Of a DNA stretch of 64,000 nt, positions 43,746 through 50,752 are shown piece by piece. The stretch lies in assembly GCF_050699935.1 (NCBI RefSeq), contig NZ_JBOHGB010000013.1:22775-86774 (forward strand), given 5' to 3'. The notes under the pieces are model-generated. The model ran no database searches. It saw only the letters and a list, made by a program, of their open reading frames with translations, and was not told the origin of the DNA. Each line of letters begins with the position of its first letter. The first letter of the stretch is position 1. This stretch comes from Actinophytocola sp050699935 (GTDB lineage: Bacteria; Actinomycetota; Actinomycetes; Mycobacteriales; Pseudonocardiaceae). Position numbers and translations under genes: made by a program.

Positions 43746-44180
43746 ATGGATCGCCTCCCGACCACGAGTCACGAGCGCATGACTGTCGCCGCCCTCGCAC
43801 GTGCGGCCAGTTCCAGCACCGACGCCGTTCGCCACTACGAGCGCGTCGGGCTGCTGCCGCCACCTCCGCGGAGCCCCGACGGCTACCGGCGCTACGACGA
43901 GAGCGCCATAGACCGCCTGCATTTCATCCAGGGCGCTCAGCGCCTGGGGCTTCGGCTCCGGGAGATTCGCGAGCTGCTGAGCATCAGGGACACGGGTGTG
44001 TGCCCGTGTGGGGATGCCGCGCGACTGTTGCGCGGGCGGCTGGACGAGATCAACGCCGAACTGACCCGGTTGACGTCGCTGCACTCGACGTTGGTCGAGA
44101 TGGTCGACCAGATTCCGAGTCAGGACTGCCCCGACCCGAGCCCGGGGGTGTGGCGGCCGCCGACGGCCACGGCATCCTGA
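43746..44180 (+). CDS. MerR-family heavy-metal-responsive regulator
   Basis: The 144-residue protein has the MerR helix-turn-helix start (MTVAALARAAS), then AVRHYERVGLLPPPPRSPDGYRRY in short consecutive segments, and a dimerisation helix. Its metal site is probably Cys86-Pro-Cys88 together with Cys128 in QDCPDPSPG, the pattern of actinobacterial metal sensors. The ATG at 43746 follows a CTGGAGG site. It lies just downstream of merB and upstream of the thioredoxin/CcdA operon, whose promoter begins 27 bases after its stop. It is a good candidate to bind the three TTGG/CCAA-type promoters in this window, but three other MerR proteins are encoded here. Confidence 0.88.
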   Translation: MDRLPTTSHERMTVAALARAASSSTDAVRHYERVGLLPPPPRSPDGYRRYDESAIDRLHFIQGAQRLGLRLREIRELLSIRDTGVCPCGDAARLLRGRLDEINAELTRLTSLHSTLVEMVDQIPSQDCPDPSPGVWRPPTATAS

Positions 44181-44206
44181 CCAGCACGAACAGTCTGTCT
44201 TCGAGC

Positions 44207-44238
44207 TTGACCTTGGTGCGTGGACCAAGCCCTATCGT
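44207..44238 (+). promoter_or_regulatory. MerR-type metal promoter of the thioredoxin/CcdA operon
   Basis: It has TTGACC (44207-44212), a 20-base spacer and TATCGT (44233-44238). The spacer carries the clearest dyad of the set, CTTGGT and ACCAAG separated by six bases. Architecture and -35 match the promoters before both P-type ATPases, so the three units should share a regulator. Confidence 0.78.
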
Positions 44239-44276
44239 CGTCTCCGTGAAGGTCCCACTCTCACGGGAAGGTAACG

Positions 44277-44396
44277 GTGGCCGCCACGCTCATCGAAAGT
44301 GTGTTCGAAACCCCACCGCGCATGAGCTGGCGCATGACCGCGGAGCGTTGCGCGCCTTCTCGTTCGGATGGCCCCCCGCGCGGACGACGGGAGTAG
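44277..44396 (+). CDS. Possible 39-residue leader ORF before the thioredoxin-like gene
   Basis: A GTG at 44277 preceded by a GGAAGG site opens a frame that ends at a TAG six bases before the next ATG. The tail of this frame supplies the GGGAG used by the next gene. The peptide is Arg- and Pro-rich in its second half with one cysteine (ERCAPSRSDGPPRG) and matches no family I know. It could be a real small protein, a translational leader, or chance. It lies between the metal-type promoter and the thioredoxin-like gene. Confidence 0.3.
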   Translation: MAATLIESVFETPPRMSWRMTAERCAPSRSDGPPRGRRE

Positions 44397-44402
44397 AAGT
44401 CA

Positions 44403-45008
44403 ATGGGCCGTAGTCAGCGCGCACGACAGGCGGCTGCACAGCGCAAACGGCGAATCCGGATCGCCACGGCCTCGGCGGTCACCGTGCTCGCGATCGTGTT
44501 CGCGACCGTCGTCGTGTTTCAGCTCGACGGGCACGACAACGCACAGGCGACGGGTTCGGGCGGCGTCGATTCCACAGAGGGCTCCGTCGGTAGGCCGTTC
44601 CCGGACTTCGAGCTGGCGACTCTGGACGGTGGCAAGATCACCAACGAGTCGTTGACCGGCAAGAAGACGCTGGTGTGGTTCACGGACGCCGCATGTGCAC
44701 CGTGCCAGGTAGGTGCGGTCAAGGTTCGAAAGCTGAACGACGAGCTGAAGGACCGGGCGATTCGAGTCGTCGCCGTATTCGTCAATCCCAACGAGCCCGA
44801 AGCCGCTCTCGCCTCCTGGCGGGACAAGTACGCCGGCGCGGAGTGGGCGATCGCGCTCGACTCGGCGGCGAAGCTGTCGACCAGCGTCAACCTGCGGTTT
44901 CTGGACACCAAGTTCATCCTGGACGCGCGGGGCACGATCCTGGATGTTCACGCGTCGCCGGTCGACAGCGCCTACCTCGACCTTCTTCGTGAGCAGGCGA
45001 CCGACTGA
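44403..45008 (+). CDS. Membrane-anchored thioredoxin-like (redoxin/TlpA) protein
   Basis: The 201-residue protein has an Arg/Lys-rich start, one transmembrane helix (about residues 19-42) and an extracytoplasmic thioredoxin fold with the active site Cys-Ala-Pro-Cys in FTDAACAPCQVG. The preceding GRPFPDFELATLDGG is the usual AhpC/TlpA-type entry strand. It would reduce or exchange thiols outside the membrane. Its stop overlaps the CcdA start (TGATG), and CcdA-type proteins pass electrons to exactly this kind of partner. The metal-type promoter upstream suggests induction by a thiophilic metal, consistent with MerB next door. Confidence 0.87.
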   Translation: MGRSQRARQAAAQRKRRIRIATASAVTVLAIVFATVVVFQLDGHDNAQATGSGGVDSTEGSVGRPFPDFELATLDGGKITNESLTGKKTLVWFTDAACAPCQVGAVKVRKLNDELKDRAIRVVAVFVNPNEPEAALASWRDKYAGAEWAIALDSAAKLSTSVNLRFLDTKFILDARGTILDVHASPVDSAYLDLLREQATD

Positions 45009-45895
45009 TGCCGGTCGTCGTCGCGTTCCTCGCTGGTGGCCTCGCCATCCTGAATCCATGCGGGTTCGCGATGCTCCCGGCCTTCCTGTCCTTGTACGTG
45101 GGTGCCGAGGAGGAGCAACTCCCGCCGGCGAGAACCCGTACCCTGCAAGGAATTCTCGTCGGTCTCATGGTCACCGCGGGTTTCCTGGCGGTGTTCGCCG
45201 TCCTCGGTGCGCCGATCGCGCTCGGTGCGGGCCAGGTCGCAGACGCGGTTCCATGGATCGGGTTCGGGATAGGCATCGCCATGGGTGTCGTCGCGGTGAC
45301 GACGCTCGCCGGCCGACGGCTCGAGATCAACGTGCGCCGCATTCGTCCCGGCGACGACCACCGGCGCACCCGCACGATGCTGATGTTCGGAGTCGGCTAC
45401 GGCTTGGCGTCCTTGGGCTGCACTCTGCCGGTCTTCCTCGTGGTGATCGGCGCATCGCTCACCAGCGGCGGCGCGTTCGGGGCAGCCATGGTGTTCGGCG
45501 CGTACGCGCTGGGCATGGCCGTGGTCCTGATGGCGTTGTCCGTCGGTGCCGCCATCCTCCGCAACGGCGTGGCGCGCGTTCTGGCCAAGGCGCTACCGCA
45601 CCTCCGTTGGGTCAATGGCGGTCTGCTGCTCCTCGTCAGTGCTTACCTCATCTACTACTGGGGAATGGCGCTGTTCTCGACGGTCGAGGAGCGAGCCGAA
45701 GATCCACTCGTGTCGTTCGTGGATGCTTTCACCGCCGCCGCCCAAACATGGGTCAGCTCGGGTGGCGGCACGTGGCTGTTGTTCGGGGCGGCGGCCGTCG
45801 TCGCTGTCGCCGGTCTCGCGGCTCTGTGGCAGTGGGTCCTCAAGCCCGACTCCGTCCACCACGACGAGAACGAACCGAATCGATCACCAGGCTGA
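45008..45895 (+). CDS. CcdA/DsbD-type transmembrane thiol-electron transporter
   Basis: The 295-residue protein has six main transmembrane helices plus an extra C-terminal helix. It carries the two redox cysteines of the family: Cys18 in LNPCGFAMLP and Cys138 in ASLGCTLPVF. Proteins of this group move reducing equivalents from cytosolic thioredoxin to extracytoplasmic partners. Coupling to the membrane-anchored CAPC protein makes a complete thiol-reducing relay. The final helix and short hydrophilic tail make it somewhat longer than classical CcdA. The gene is convergent with the minus-strand MerR gene, with only two bases between the stops. A general cytochrome c role is possible, but the setting favours metal or thiol stress. 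Confidence 0.87.
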   Translation: MPVVVAFLAGGLAILNPCGFAMLPAFLSLYVGAEEEQLPPARTRTLQGILVGLMVTAGFLAVFAVLGAPIALGAGQVADAVPWIGFGIGIAMGVVAVTTLAGRRLEINVRRIRPGDDHRRTRTMLMFGVGYGLASLGCTLPVFLVVIGASLTSGGAFGAAMVFGAYALGMAVVLMALSVGAAILRNGVARVLAKALPHLRWVNGGLLLLVSAYLIYYWGMALFSTVEERAEDPLVSFVDAFTAAAQTWVSSGGGTWLLFGAAAVVAVAGLAALWQWVLKPDSVHHDENEPNRSPG

Positions 45896-45897
45896 AG

Positions 45898-46248
45898 TCA
45901 CGGACTGTCCAGTCGTCTCAGCGCACACCGCAGCGAGTCCGTGAACGTCGTCAGTTCCCTGACACGAAGCTCGGCCTCCCCGAGATGTGTGGCCAGCTGG
46001 CGTCGAAGCCCGACCCTCAGCGGAGGAGGTACGTGATCGTCACAGACCACGAGGAGGTCTCTGATCTCGATCAACGGTAGTCCGAGATGTTTCGCGGCTG
46101 TGATGAACGCCAGGCGGGTGATGGCGTCATCCGAGTATATCCGGAAACCGGTTGAGTCGCGGTCCGCGGGCAGGAGGCCAACCGATTCGTAATATCGGAG
46201 CGTGGTGGCCGGAACACCGGATATTTCGGCGAGCTGAGAGATATGCAT
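45898..46248 (-). CDS. MerR-family regulator (short)
   Basis: The 116-residue protein has the MerR DNA-binding domain (MHISQLAEISGVPATTLRYY, then SVGLLPADRDSTGFRIYSDD) and a short dimerisation helix. Two cysteines, in LVVCDDHVPP and SLRCAL, are the only potential metal or redox ligands. The chosen ATG at 46248 gives the canonical start; a longer frame exists upstream but is not MerR-like. About 45 bases upstream is TTGACACTGACACTGG, a tandem TGACAC repeat next to TACAAT that may belong to its promoter. Effector and targets are unknown. It could act on the metal-type promoters in this cluster. Confidence 0.82.
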   Translation of the reverse strand: MHISQLAEISGVPATTLRYYESVGLLPADRDSTGFRIYSDDAITRLAFITAAKHLGLPLIEIRDLLVVCDDHVPPPLRVGLRRQLATHLGEAELRVRELTTFTDSLRCALRRLDSP

Positions 46249-46488
46249 CTGGCTCACATCACAGACCGTAATTGTACCAGTGTCAGTGTCAAGGTCCGGT
46301 AATGATCGGGCGAGACGACGGTCCCTACAATGTATGTAAGACCAGGCTGCGGCGCCCGTGAGTTGGGTCCCATCCGCGGTTCCTGTCGAACGCGCATCTC
46401 CAAGGACCGGCCCGACCCCGACCGCCGCCCACACCGGCGGTCGGCACGCGATGTTCGGCGAACCGCGAGCCGCTGGACCGTCTGCCGC

Positions 46489-46809
46489 TCACTCGGCTCG
46501 GGCAGGCAGGTCCTTGATCCACTGCGGATCAGCCGAGACCTTGCCGACCTTGGCCGCACCGCCAGGGGAGCCGAGCTCGTCGAAGAAGTCGACGTTGGCC
46601 TTGGTGTATTCCTTCCACTGGTCGGGGACGTCGTCCTCGTAGTAGATGGCCTCCACCGGACAGACCGGTTCGCAGGCACCGCAGTCCACGCACTCGTCGG
46701 GGTGGATGTAGAGCATCCGGTCCCCTTCGTAGATGCAGTCGACCGGGCACTCGTCGATGCACGCCTTGTCCAGGACGTCGACGCAGGGTTCTGTGATCAC
46801 GTATGTCAA
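46489..46809 (-). CDS. fdxA: 7Fe-type ferredoxin (FdxA family)
   Basis: The 106-residue protein has the actinobacterial 7Fe ferredoxin layout. An N-terminal cluster region contains EPCVDVLDKACIDECPVDCI, and a second contains ECVDCGACEPVCPVEAI, together ligating a 3Fe-4S and a 4Fe-4S cluster. A C-terminal helix with DPQWIKDLPAR is usual for the family. The ATG at 46809 starts MTYVITEP, the conserved beginning. It is read leftward from the redox-type promoter at 47009-47039, with a leader of about 190 bases, and is divergent from the SoxR-like regulator. Likely it donates electrons to the P450 or another oxidoreductase of the cluster. Confidence 0.93.
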   Translation of the reverse strand: MTYVITEPCVDVLDKACIDECPVDCIYEGDRMLYIHPDECVDCGACEPVCPVEAIYYEDDVPDQWKEYTKANVDFFDELGSPGGAAKVGKVSADPQWIKDLPARAE

Positions 46810-47008
46810 CGGAGGCCTGCCATACGCCTAGTAGGAGTTCGTCAGACAGCGTTCGTATCATTCATTGGAATCACAAGTTAGCCCTTTCGGACGATTGCGC
46901 CGATGCCATCATGCACCTGTTCATGGTCCGTTGCATTGCTTAGTGGACTTGCGTTTTCCTCCGAATCATCGCCACGGTTACCTCTTGGCCGTTGGCCGCG
47001 TTGGAGGT

Positions 47009-47039
47009 AGTGTCGTGGTTGAAGCCAGCTTTAAGTCAA
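47009..47039 (-). promoter_or_regulatory. Redox-type MerR/SoxR-like promoter between ferredoxin and SoxR-like gene
   Basis: On the minus strand it reads TTGACT (47039-47034), a 19-base spacer, then GACACT (47014-47009). The spacer dyad is slightly degenerate: TTAAAG instead of TTGAAG on one side, GCTTCAA on the other. It drives the ferredoxin and lies only 16 bases before the GTG of the SoxR-like regulator, ideal for autoregulation as in soxR-soxS. Confidence 0.78.
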
Positions 47040-47054
47040 CCTCGGGGGACCGCA

Positions 47055-47519
47055 GTGACGCAGGAGGAAAACTTACTTTCGATCGGCGAGGTCGCCAAGC
47101 GCTCGGGGGTCGCGTCGTCGGCACTGCGCTACTACGAGCGGTGCGGACTGATCAACGCGGGCGCCAAGATCGGGGGTCGGCGACACTTCCCCCTGGCCGT
47201 GCTGCACCGCCTCTCGGTGATCAAGGTCTGTCAGCACATCGGGTTCAGCCTTGCGGAGATCTCGGAGCTCCTCAACGGCAGTCTGGCCGGGAATGGGGCC
47301 TGGCGGCGGCTTGCGATGAGCAAGAGAAGGGACCTGCAGGTCCAGATCGGGCAGATGGAGGGTCTTCTCGAACTGCTCGAGCGGACCCTCGGCTGCGAGT
47401 GCCACGCGCTGGGTGAGTGCCCGCAGATGGCCCCAGGCGGCTATCTCGCGGACCGCGGCGGCGTGGTGGAGACGCCCGAACCCTGTCAGGCGCTTGAGGG
47501 ATGGCAGCAAGGCGCCTGA
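47055..47519 (+). CDS. SoxR-like MerR-family redox regulator with an altered iron-sulfur ligand set
   Basis: The 154-residue protein has the MerR/SoxR DNA-binding start (LLSIGEVAKRSGVASSALRY, then YERCGLINA) and a dimerisation helix. The C-terminal cluster loop reads TLGCECHALGECPQ. SoxR has C-x2-C-x-C-x5-C holding a [2Fe-2S] cluster. Here the last three are present (Cys114, Cys116, Cys122) but the first is Thr111; Cys144 lies further on. The cluster, if formed, must be ligated differently. The GTG has GGGGGA five bases upstream. It sits beside one of the four redox-type promoters, so I infer it activates all four, linking both NRPS operons to a redox or metabolite signal. Confidence 0.85.
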   Translation: MTQEENLLSIGEVAKRSGVASSALRYYERCGLINAGAKIGGRRHFPLAVLHRLSVIKVCQHIGFSLAEISELLNGSLAGNGAWRRLAMSKRRDLQVQIGQMEGLLELLERTLGCECHALGECPQMAPGGYLADRGGVVETPEPCQALEGWQQGA

Positions 47520-47673
47520 GCGCATCCTCATCGGTAACGACATGGCGTGCATGGTCGCGCGACGTACGTTCGAGGATCATGAGTCGCCGCCACCACGGCC
47601 AAGCTCTGTACTCACGCGGTGCTCCACCACCCTCGATCGATGGGGTACCGCTACGCGGAGGTGTGTCAGGCGA

Positions 47674-47961
47674 ATGTCACGTCCACGTCCCGTGACCGGT
47701 CGGGTTGTCAAGGCACTGATCGGGATTGCCTGCGGCTTCGGTTGTGTGCTTCCCCTCCTGTTCGTTGTCGGCGTCGTCGGGGGCGCCGACGCGCGTCCCC
47801 CGTGGTCGGTGCTCCTGCTGGTGGCGGTCATCGGGATCGCCGCCAGCGTGTTCATCCTGCTGACCTTGTTGCGCGGGCGAGCCGAGGGTGGCCGCGCGCC
47901 GGAGCGAGCCGCTGATCAGACAGGGTGTGACGGGTCTCCGCCCGGCCACTGGAACGATTGA
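47674..47961 (+). CDS. Small two-helix membrane protein
   Basis: The frame encodes 95 residues with two hydrophobic helices (ALIGIACGFGCVLPLLFVVG and SVLLLVAVIGIAASVFILLT) joined by a short loop. A basic N-terminus and a hydrophilic tail with one cysteine complete it. The ATG at 47674 lies 12 bases after GGAGG, an acceptable if long spacing. No family is recognised. It sits between the SoxR-like gene and the metal-type promoter of the second ATPase, and ends 13 bases before that promoter. Two cysteines in the first helix region could interact with metal, but this is speculation. The gap 47520-47673 before it shows nothing else. Confidence 0.5.
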   Translation: MSRPRPVTGRVVKALIGIACGFGCVLPLLFVVGVVGGADARPPWSVLLLVAVIGIAASVFILLTLLRGRAEGGRAPERAADQTGCDGSPPGHWND

Positions 47962-47974
47962 GTATCGCCTCGCC

Positions 47975-48006
47975 TTGACCTTGGTGCGCGCCCCAAACCG
48001 TAGCGT
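47975..48006 (+). promoter_or_regulatory. MerR-type metal promoter of the second P-type ATPase
   Basis: It has TTGACC (47975-47980), a 20-base spacer and TAGCGT (48001-48006). The spacer begins TTGGTGCG, identical to the thioredoxin/CcdA promoter, and contains CCCAAAC at the right. The predicted transcription start near 48012 leaves a leader of about 40 bases, the same as for the first ATPase. Confidence 0.75.
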
Positions 48007-48050
48007 CACGTACCGCCGTGCTTCCTTACGGGATAGGCAGGTGAGCTGCA

Positions 48051-50393
48051 GTGACCGTGTCCTCGTTCGATGGGGCCGGCGGCGTGGACGCGCCGCCCGA
48101 AGCCGATGTCGGCATACGCCGGTACCGCGTTGTGTCGGGTTGTGTCGAGTGTGCGAGCGACCTGACTCCGCTGCGGCGTGTCCCGGGCGTCCGCGACGTG
48201 AACATGCTGTCCGCAACCGGCACCCTGTCCGTCGAGGCAGCGTCATCGGTGGATGATCGCGTGCTGCTGCGCACGGCGAGCGCGTCCGGGATCACTCTTG
48301 AACCGGCGCAACCGATCGAGACGGCTACGGGCCGGCCCACGAAGCGGTCGCGGTGGTGGTTGCGGCCGGAGATGGTCTGCCTCGAGATAGCTTCGTTGCT
48401 CCTCATCGTCACGGAACTCGCCGAGTACGTGTGGCTGAACGAGGCGATCGTCGTCGGCTTCGGGACGCCGACGGTCGCGATCGGGATGATCTACCCGGTG
48501 CGGAACGCATGGACGATGCTGCGCAACAAGCGCTTCTCCATCAACATGCTGTTGATCGTCGCGGTGCTGGGAGCGATCTCGCTGGGCAACGTCGCCGAGG
48601 CCGCATGTGTGGTCGTGATCTTCTCGCTGGGCGTGGTGCTCGAAAGCTATGTCGCGGACCGCGCACGGAAGTCGATCCAGAAGCTGATGGACCTCAGTCC
48701 GCCGAAGGCCGAGCGGTTCACCGCGGACGGTTCCACGGAGTCGGTGCCGGTGGAGGACCTGCAGGTCGGCGAGATCGTGCTGGTTCGTCCGGGCGCACGG
48801 TTGCCCACCGATGGCACGGTCACGGCCGGTGGCTCGTGGATCGACGCGTCGGCGATCACCGGTGAGTCCATGCCGGTGGAGGTCGGCGCGGGAGACACCG
48901 TGTTCGGCGGCACGCTGAACGGTCACGCCGCACTGCGGATCGAGGTCGGTAAACCCTTCCAGGACACGGTTCTGGCGCGGGTGATCCACGAAGTCGAGGA
49001 GGCGCAGCAGAACCGGGGCCGCGCGCAACGGTTCGCGGACAGGTTCGCGACCGTGTACACGCCGGTCATGATCGGTGTGGCGGTCCTGCTGGCGGTGCTC
49101 GGACCGTTTCTGTTCGACATCACGTTCACCGAGGCCCTGTACCGGGCACTGGTGGTGCTCATCGTCTCGTGCTCGTGCTCGCTCGTGCTTTCCGTGCCGG
49201 TCAGCGTCGTCTCCGCCGTCGCCCGGGCGGCACGAGATGGTGTGCTGATCAAGGGCGGCGCCTACCTCGAACAACTTGCCACCCTCAGGAACGTCGCGTT
49301 CGACAAGACCGGAACTCTCACTCTCGGACGGCCGATACTCGTCGAGAGCCACCCCTTGAACGGCTACACCGAGACGGAGCTGTTGCGACTCAGCTCGGCG
49401 GTCGAAGCGGGCGCCACACATCCCATCGCCGAGGCGATCGTGAACGCGGCACGGCAGCGCGGCATCACCGTCCAGCCGGCACCGGATGTCCGCATCCTCG
49501 CCGGTGTCGGCGCGGAAGCCACAGTGGACGGTCGCACGGTGTCGATCGGACGCGTCGGTGACCTGGACGACGACCAGGTGGCCCGCGAGGCACTCGCTAC
49601 GATCGAGGACGCCGGTGCGACCCCGGTCGGGGTCAGCGTTGACAACCTCCTGATTGGGCTGCTCGGTGTCGCTGACGAGATGCGTCCCGACGCGCAGGTG
49701 GCGATCGAAGGGCTCCATACCCTGGGTGTCACGCACACGACGATGTTGACCGGGGACCGGGAACGTGTCGCGAGGTCGATCGCCGGCCGGCTCGGCATCG
49801 AGAGTGTGCGTGCCCAGCTGATGCCGGAGGACAAGAGCGCCGCGATCACCGCGATCAAGCGGAAGGGCACGACCGCGATGGTCGGCGACGGGGTCAACGA
49901 CGCTCCGGCGCTGGCTACCGCAGATGTGGCCATCGTCATGGGTGCGGCGGGTACCGACGTGGCACTCGAGACCGCCGACGTGGCGCTGATGGCGGACGAT
50001 CTCACCAAGCTGCCCTACTCCGTGGCGTTGGCCCGGCGGTCCCGTCGGGTCATCGCTCAGAACGTCGCGCTGTCCCTGGCCGCGATCGCCGCTCTCGTCG
50101 TCCTCGCGGTTACCGGGGGATTCACGCTGACGCAGGGCGTGCTCCTCAACGAGGCATGGGCGTTGGTGATCATCGGCAACGGACTCCGCTTGTTGCGTGC
50201 AGGCGGCACCCAGCACTTCGGTATGAATGCCAGCCAGAAGGCTCCGGCGACCGCGCGGCCTGCGACGGGGACAACCGGCAAGGATGCGGCGGCGGGGTGC
50301 GGCTGCGGGCCGGCGCAAGCGCCGGCCGCCGCTGAGAAACTGGCCTGCGGATGCCAGCCCGCCGCCCAGAAGTCGGACACTGTCAGCAGGTAG
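48051..50393 (+). CDS. Second P1B-type heavy-metal-translocating ATPase with CSC motif
   Basis: The 780-residue protein is a close paralogue of the ATPase at 17449-19854, sharing domain order and long identical stretches. It has the HMA-like N-domain with Cys31-Val-Glu-Cys34, AITGESMPVE, SCSC near residue 373 in place of the usual CPC, DKTGTLT (D418), THPIAEAIV and GDGVNDAPA. Its C-terminal tail is also Cys-rich but different (GCGCGPAQ and ACGCQPA), so the tails have diverged or may differ in metal affinity. The GTG start follows a short leader from a metal-type promoter. A strong hairpin separates it from the Cys-NRPS promoter. Two copies probably serve metal or metallophore tolerance. Confidence 0.9.
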   Translation: MTVSSFDGAGGVDAPPEADVGIRRYRVVSGCVECASDLTPLRRVPGVRDVNMLSATGTLSVEAASSVDDRVLLRTASASGITLEPAQPIETATGRPTKRSRWWLRPEMVCLEIASLLLIVTELAEYVWLNEAIVVGFGTPTVAIGMIYPVRNAWTMLRNKRFSINMLLIVAVLGAISLGNVAEAACVVVIFSLGVVLESYVADRARKSIQKLMDLSPPKAERFTADGSTESVPVEDLQVGEIVLVRPGARLPTDGTVTAGGSWIDASAITGESMPVEVGAGDTVFGGTLNGHAALRIEVGKPFQDTVLARVIHEVEEAQQNRGRAQRFADRFATVYTPVMIGVAVLLAVLGPFLFDITFTEALYRALVVLIVSCSCSLVLSVPVSVVSAVARAARDGVLIKGGAYLEQLATLRNVAFDKTGTLTLGRPILVESHPLNGYTETELLRLSSAVEAGATHPIAEAIVNAARQRGITVQPAPDVRILAGVGAEATVDGRTVSIGRVGDLDDDQVAREALATIEDAGATPVGVSVDNLLIGLLGVADEMRPDAQVAIEGLHTLGVTHTTMLTGDRERVARSIAGRLGIESVRAQLMPEDKSAAITAIKRKGTTAMVGDGVNDAPALATADVAIVMGAAGTDVALETADVALMADDLTKLPYSVALARRSRRVIAQNVALSLAAIAALVVLAVTGGFTLTQGVLLNEAWALVIIGNGLRLLRAGGTQHFGMNASQKAPATARPATGTTGKDAAAGCGCGPAQAPAAAEKLACGCQPAAQKSDTVSR

Positions 50394-50410
50394 GTCTGGA
50401 CGACACATCG

Positions 50411-50448
50411 TTCGGCTGGCCGCGGAACCTGATGGGCGGCCAGCCGAA
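50411..50448 (+). terminator. Strong hairpin after the second P-type ATPase
   Basis: A 13-base-pair stem (TTCGGCTGGCCGC with its complement) with a 12-base loop starts 17 bases after the ATPase stop. It takes the same place as the hairpin after the first ATPase, although the sequence is different. Confidence 0.75.
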
Positions 50449-50627
50449 TGTCGTTTGGTTGCGCACCGGCATGCGCGGAATCCGTGAACGTCTATGGCAT
50501 TTGGTTACCCACCCGCTCGGAATCTCATTGTGCCGTTCGTCGATCCGCCGGTTCGGATAGCGTGAAAGGCATTTCTCGGCCTCATCGCCGTGCCTCTATA
50601 GGGCTTCGCCGACACCGTGTTCGGCGG

Positions 50628-50658
50628 TTGACTTGAAGTCTGCTTCAACGGCAACACT
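50628..50658 (+). promoter_or_regulatory. Redox-type MerR/SoxR-like promoter of the Cys-NRPS/PKS operon
   Basis: It has TTGACT (50628-50633), a 19-base spacer with the perfect dyad TTGAAG-TCTG-CTTCAA, and AACACT (50653-50658). It matches the methyltransferase promoter almost base for base. Transcription starting near 50665 would give a leader of about 90 bases to the GTG of the NRPS, similar to the Ser-Gly NRPS. The longer NRPS reading frame beginning inside this promoter is therefore rejected. Confidence 0.78.
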
Positions 50659-50752
50659 GTCGAGTAGACACGCGGGATCACGTGGCGGACCTGAAAAGGC
50701 TCGGCCTTACCAGGCGTTCGCGCTGATCAAGGAACCGTTCTTAGGGGAACTG

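Noticed and set aside
41396..45895. Ordinary broad-spectrum mercury resistance operon
   Set aside because: MerB and a MerR are present, but no MerA, MerT or MerP is encoded anywhere in the window and the operon head is an APC permease. The classical label would mislead.
48243..50408. 721-codon minus-strand open frame opposite the second P-type ATPase
   Set aside because: Same pattern as opposite the first ATPase; the composition is antisense-like and there is no family match.
50633..50752. Longer N-terminus for the Cys NRPS starting at 50633
   Set aside because: That start lies inside the predicted -35/-10 promoter, and the extra residues do not belong to the TubC domain. The GTG at 50753 has a ribosome site and gives the correct domain start.
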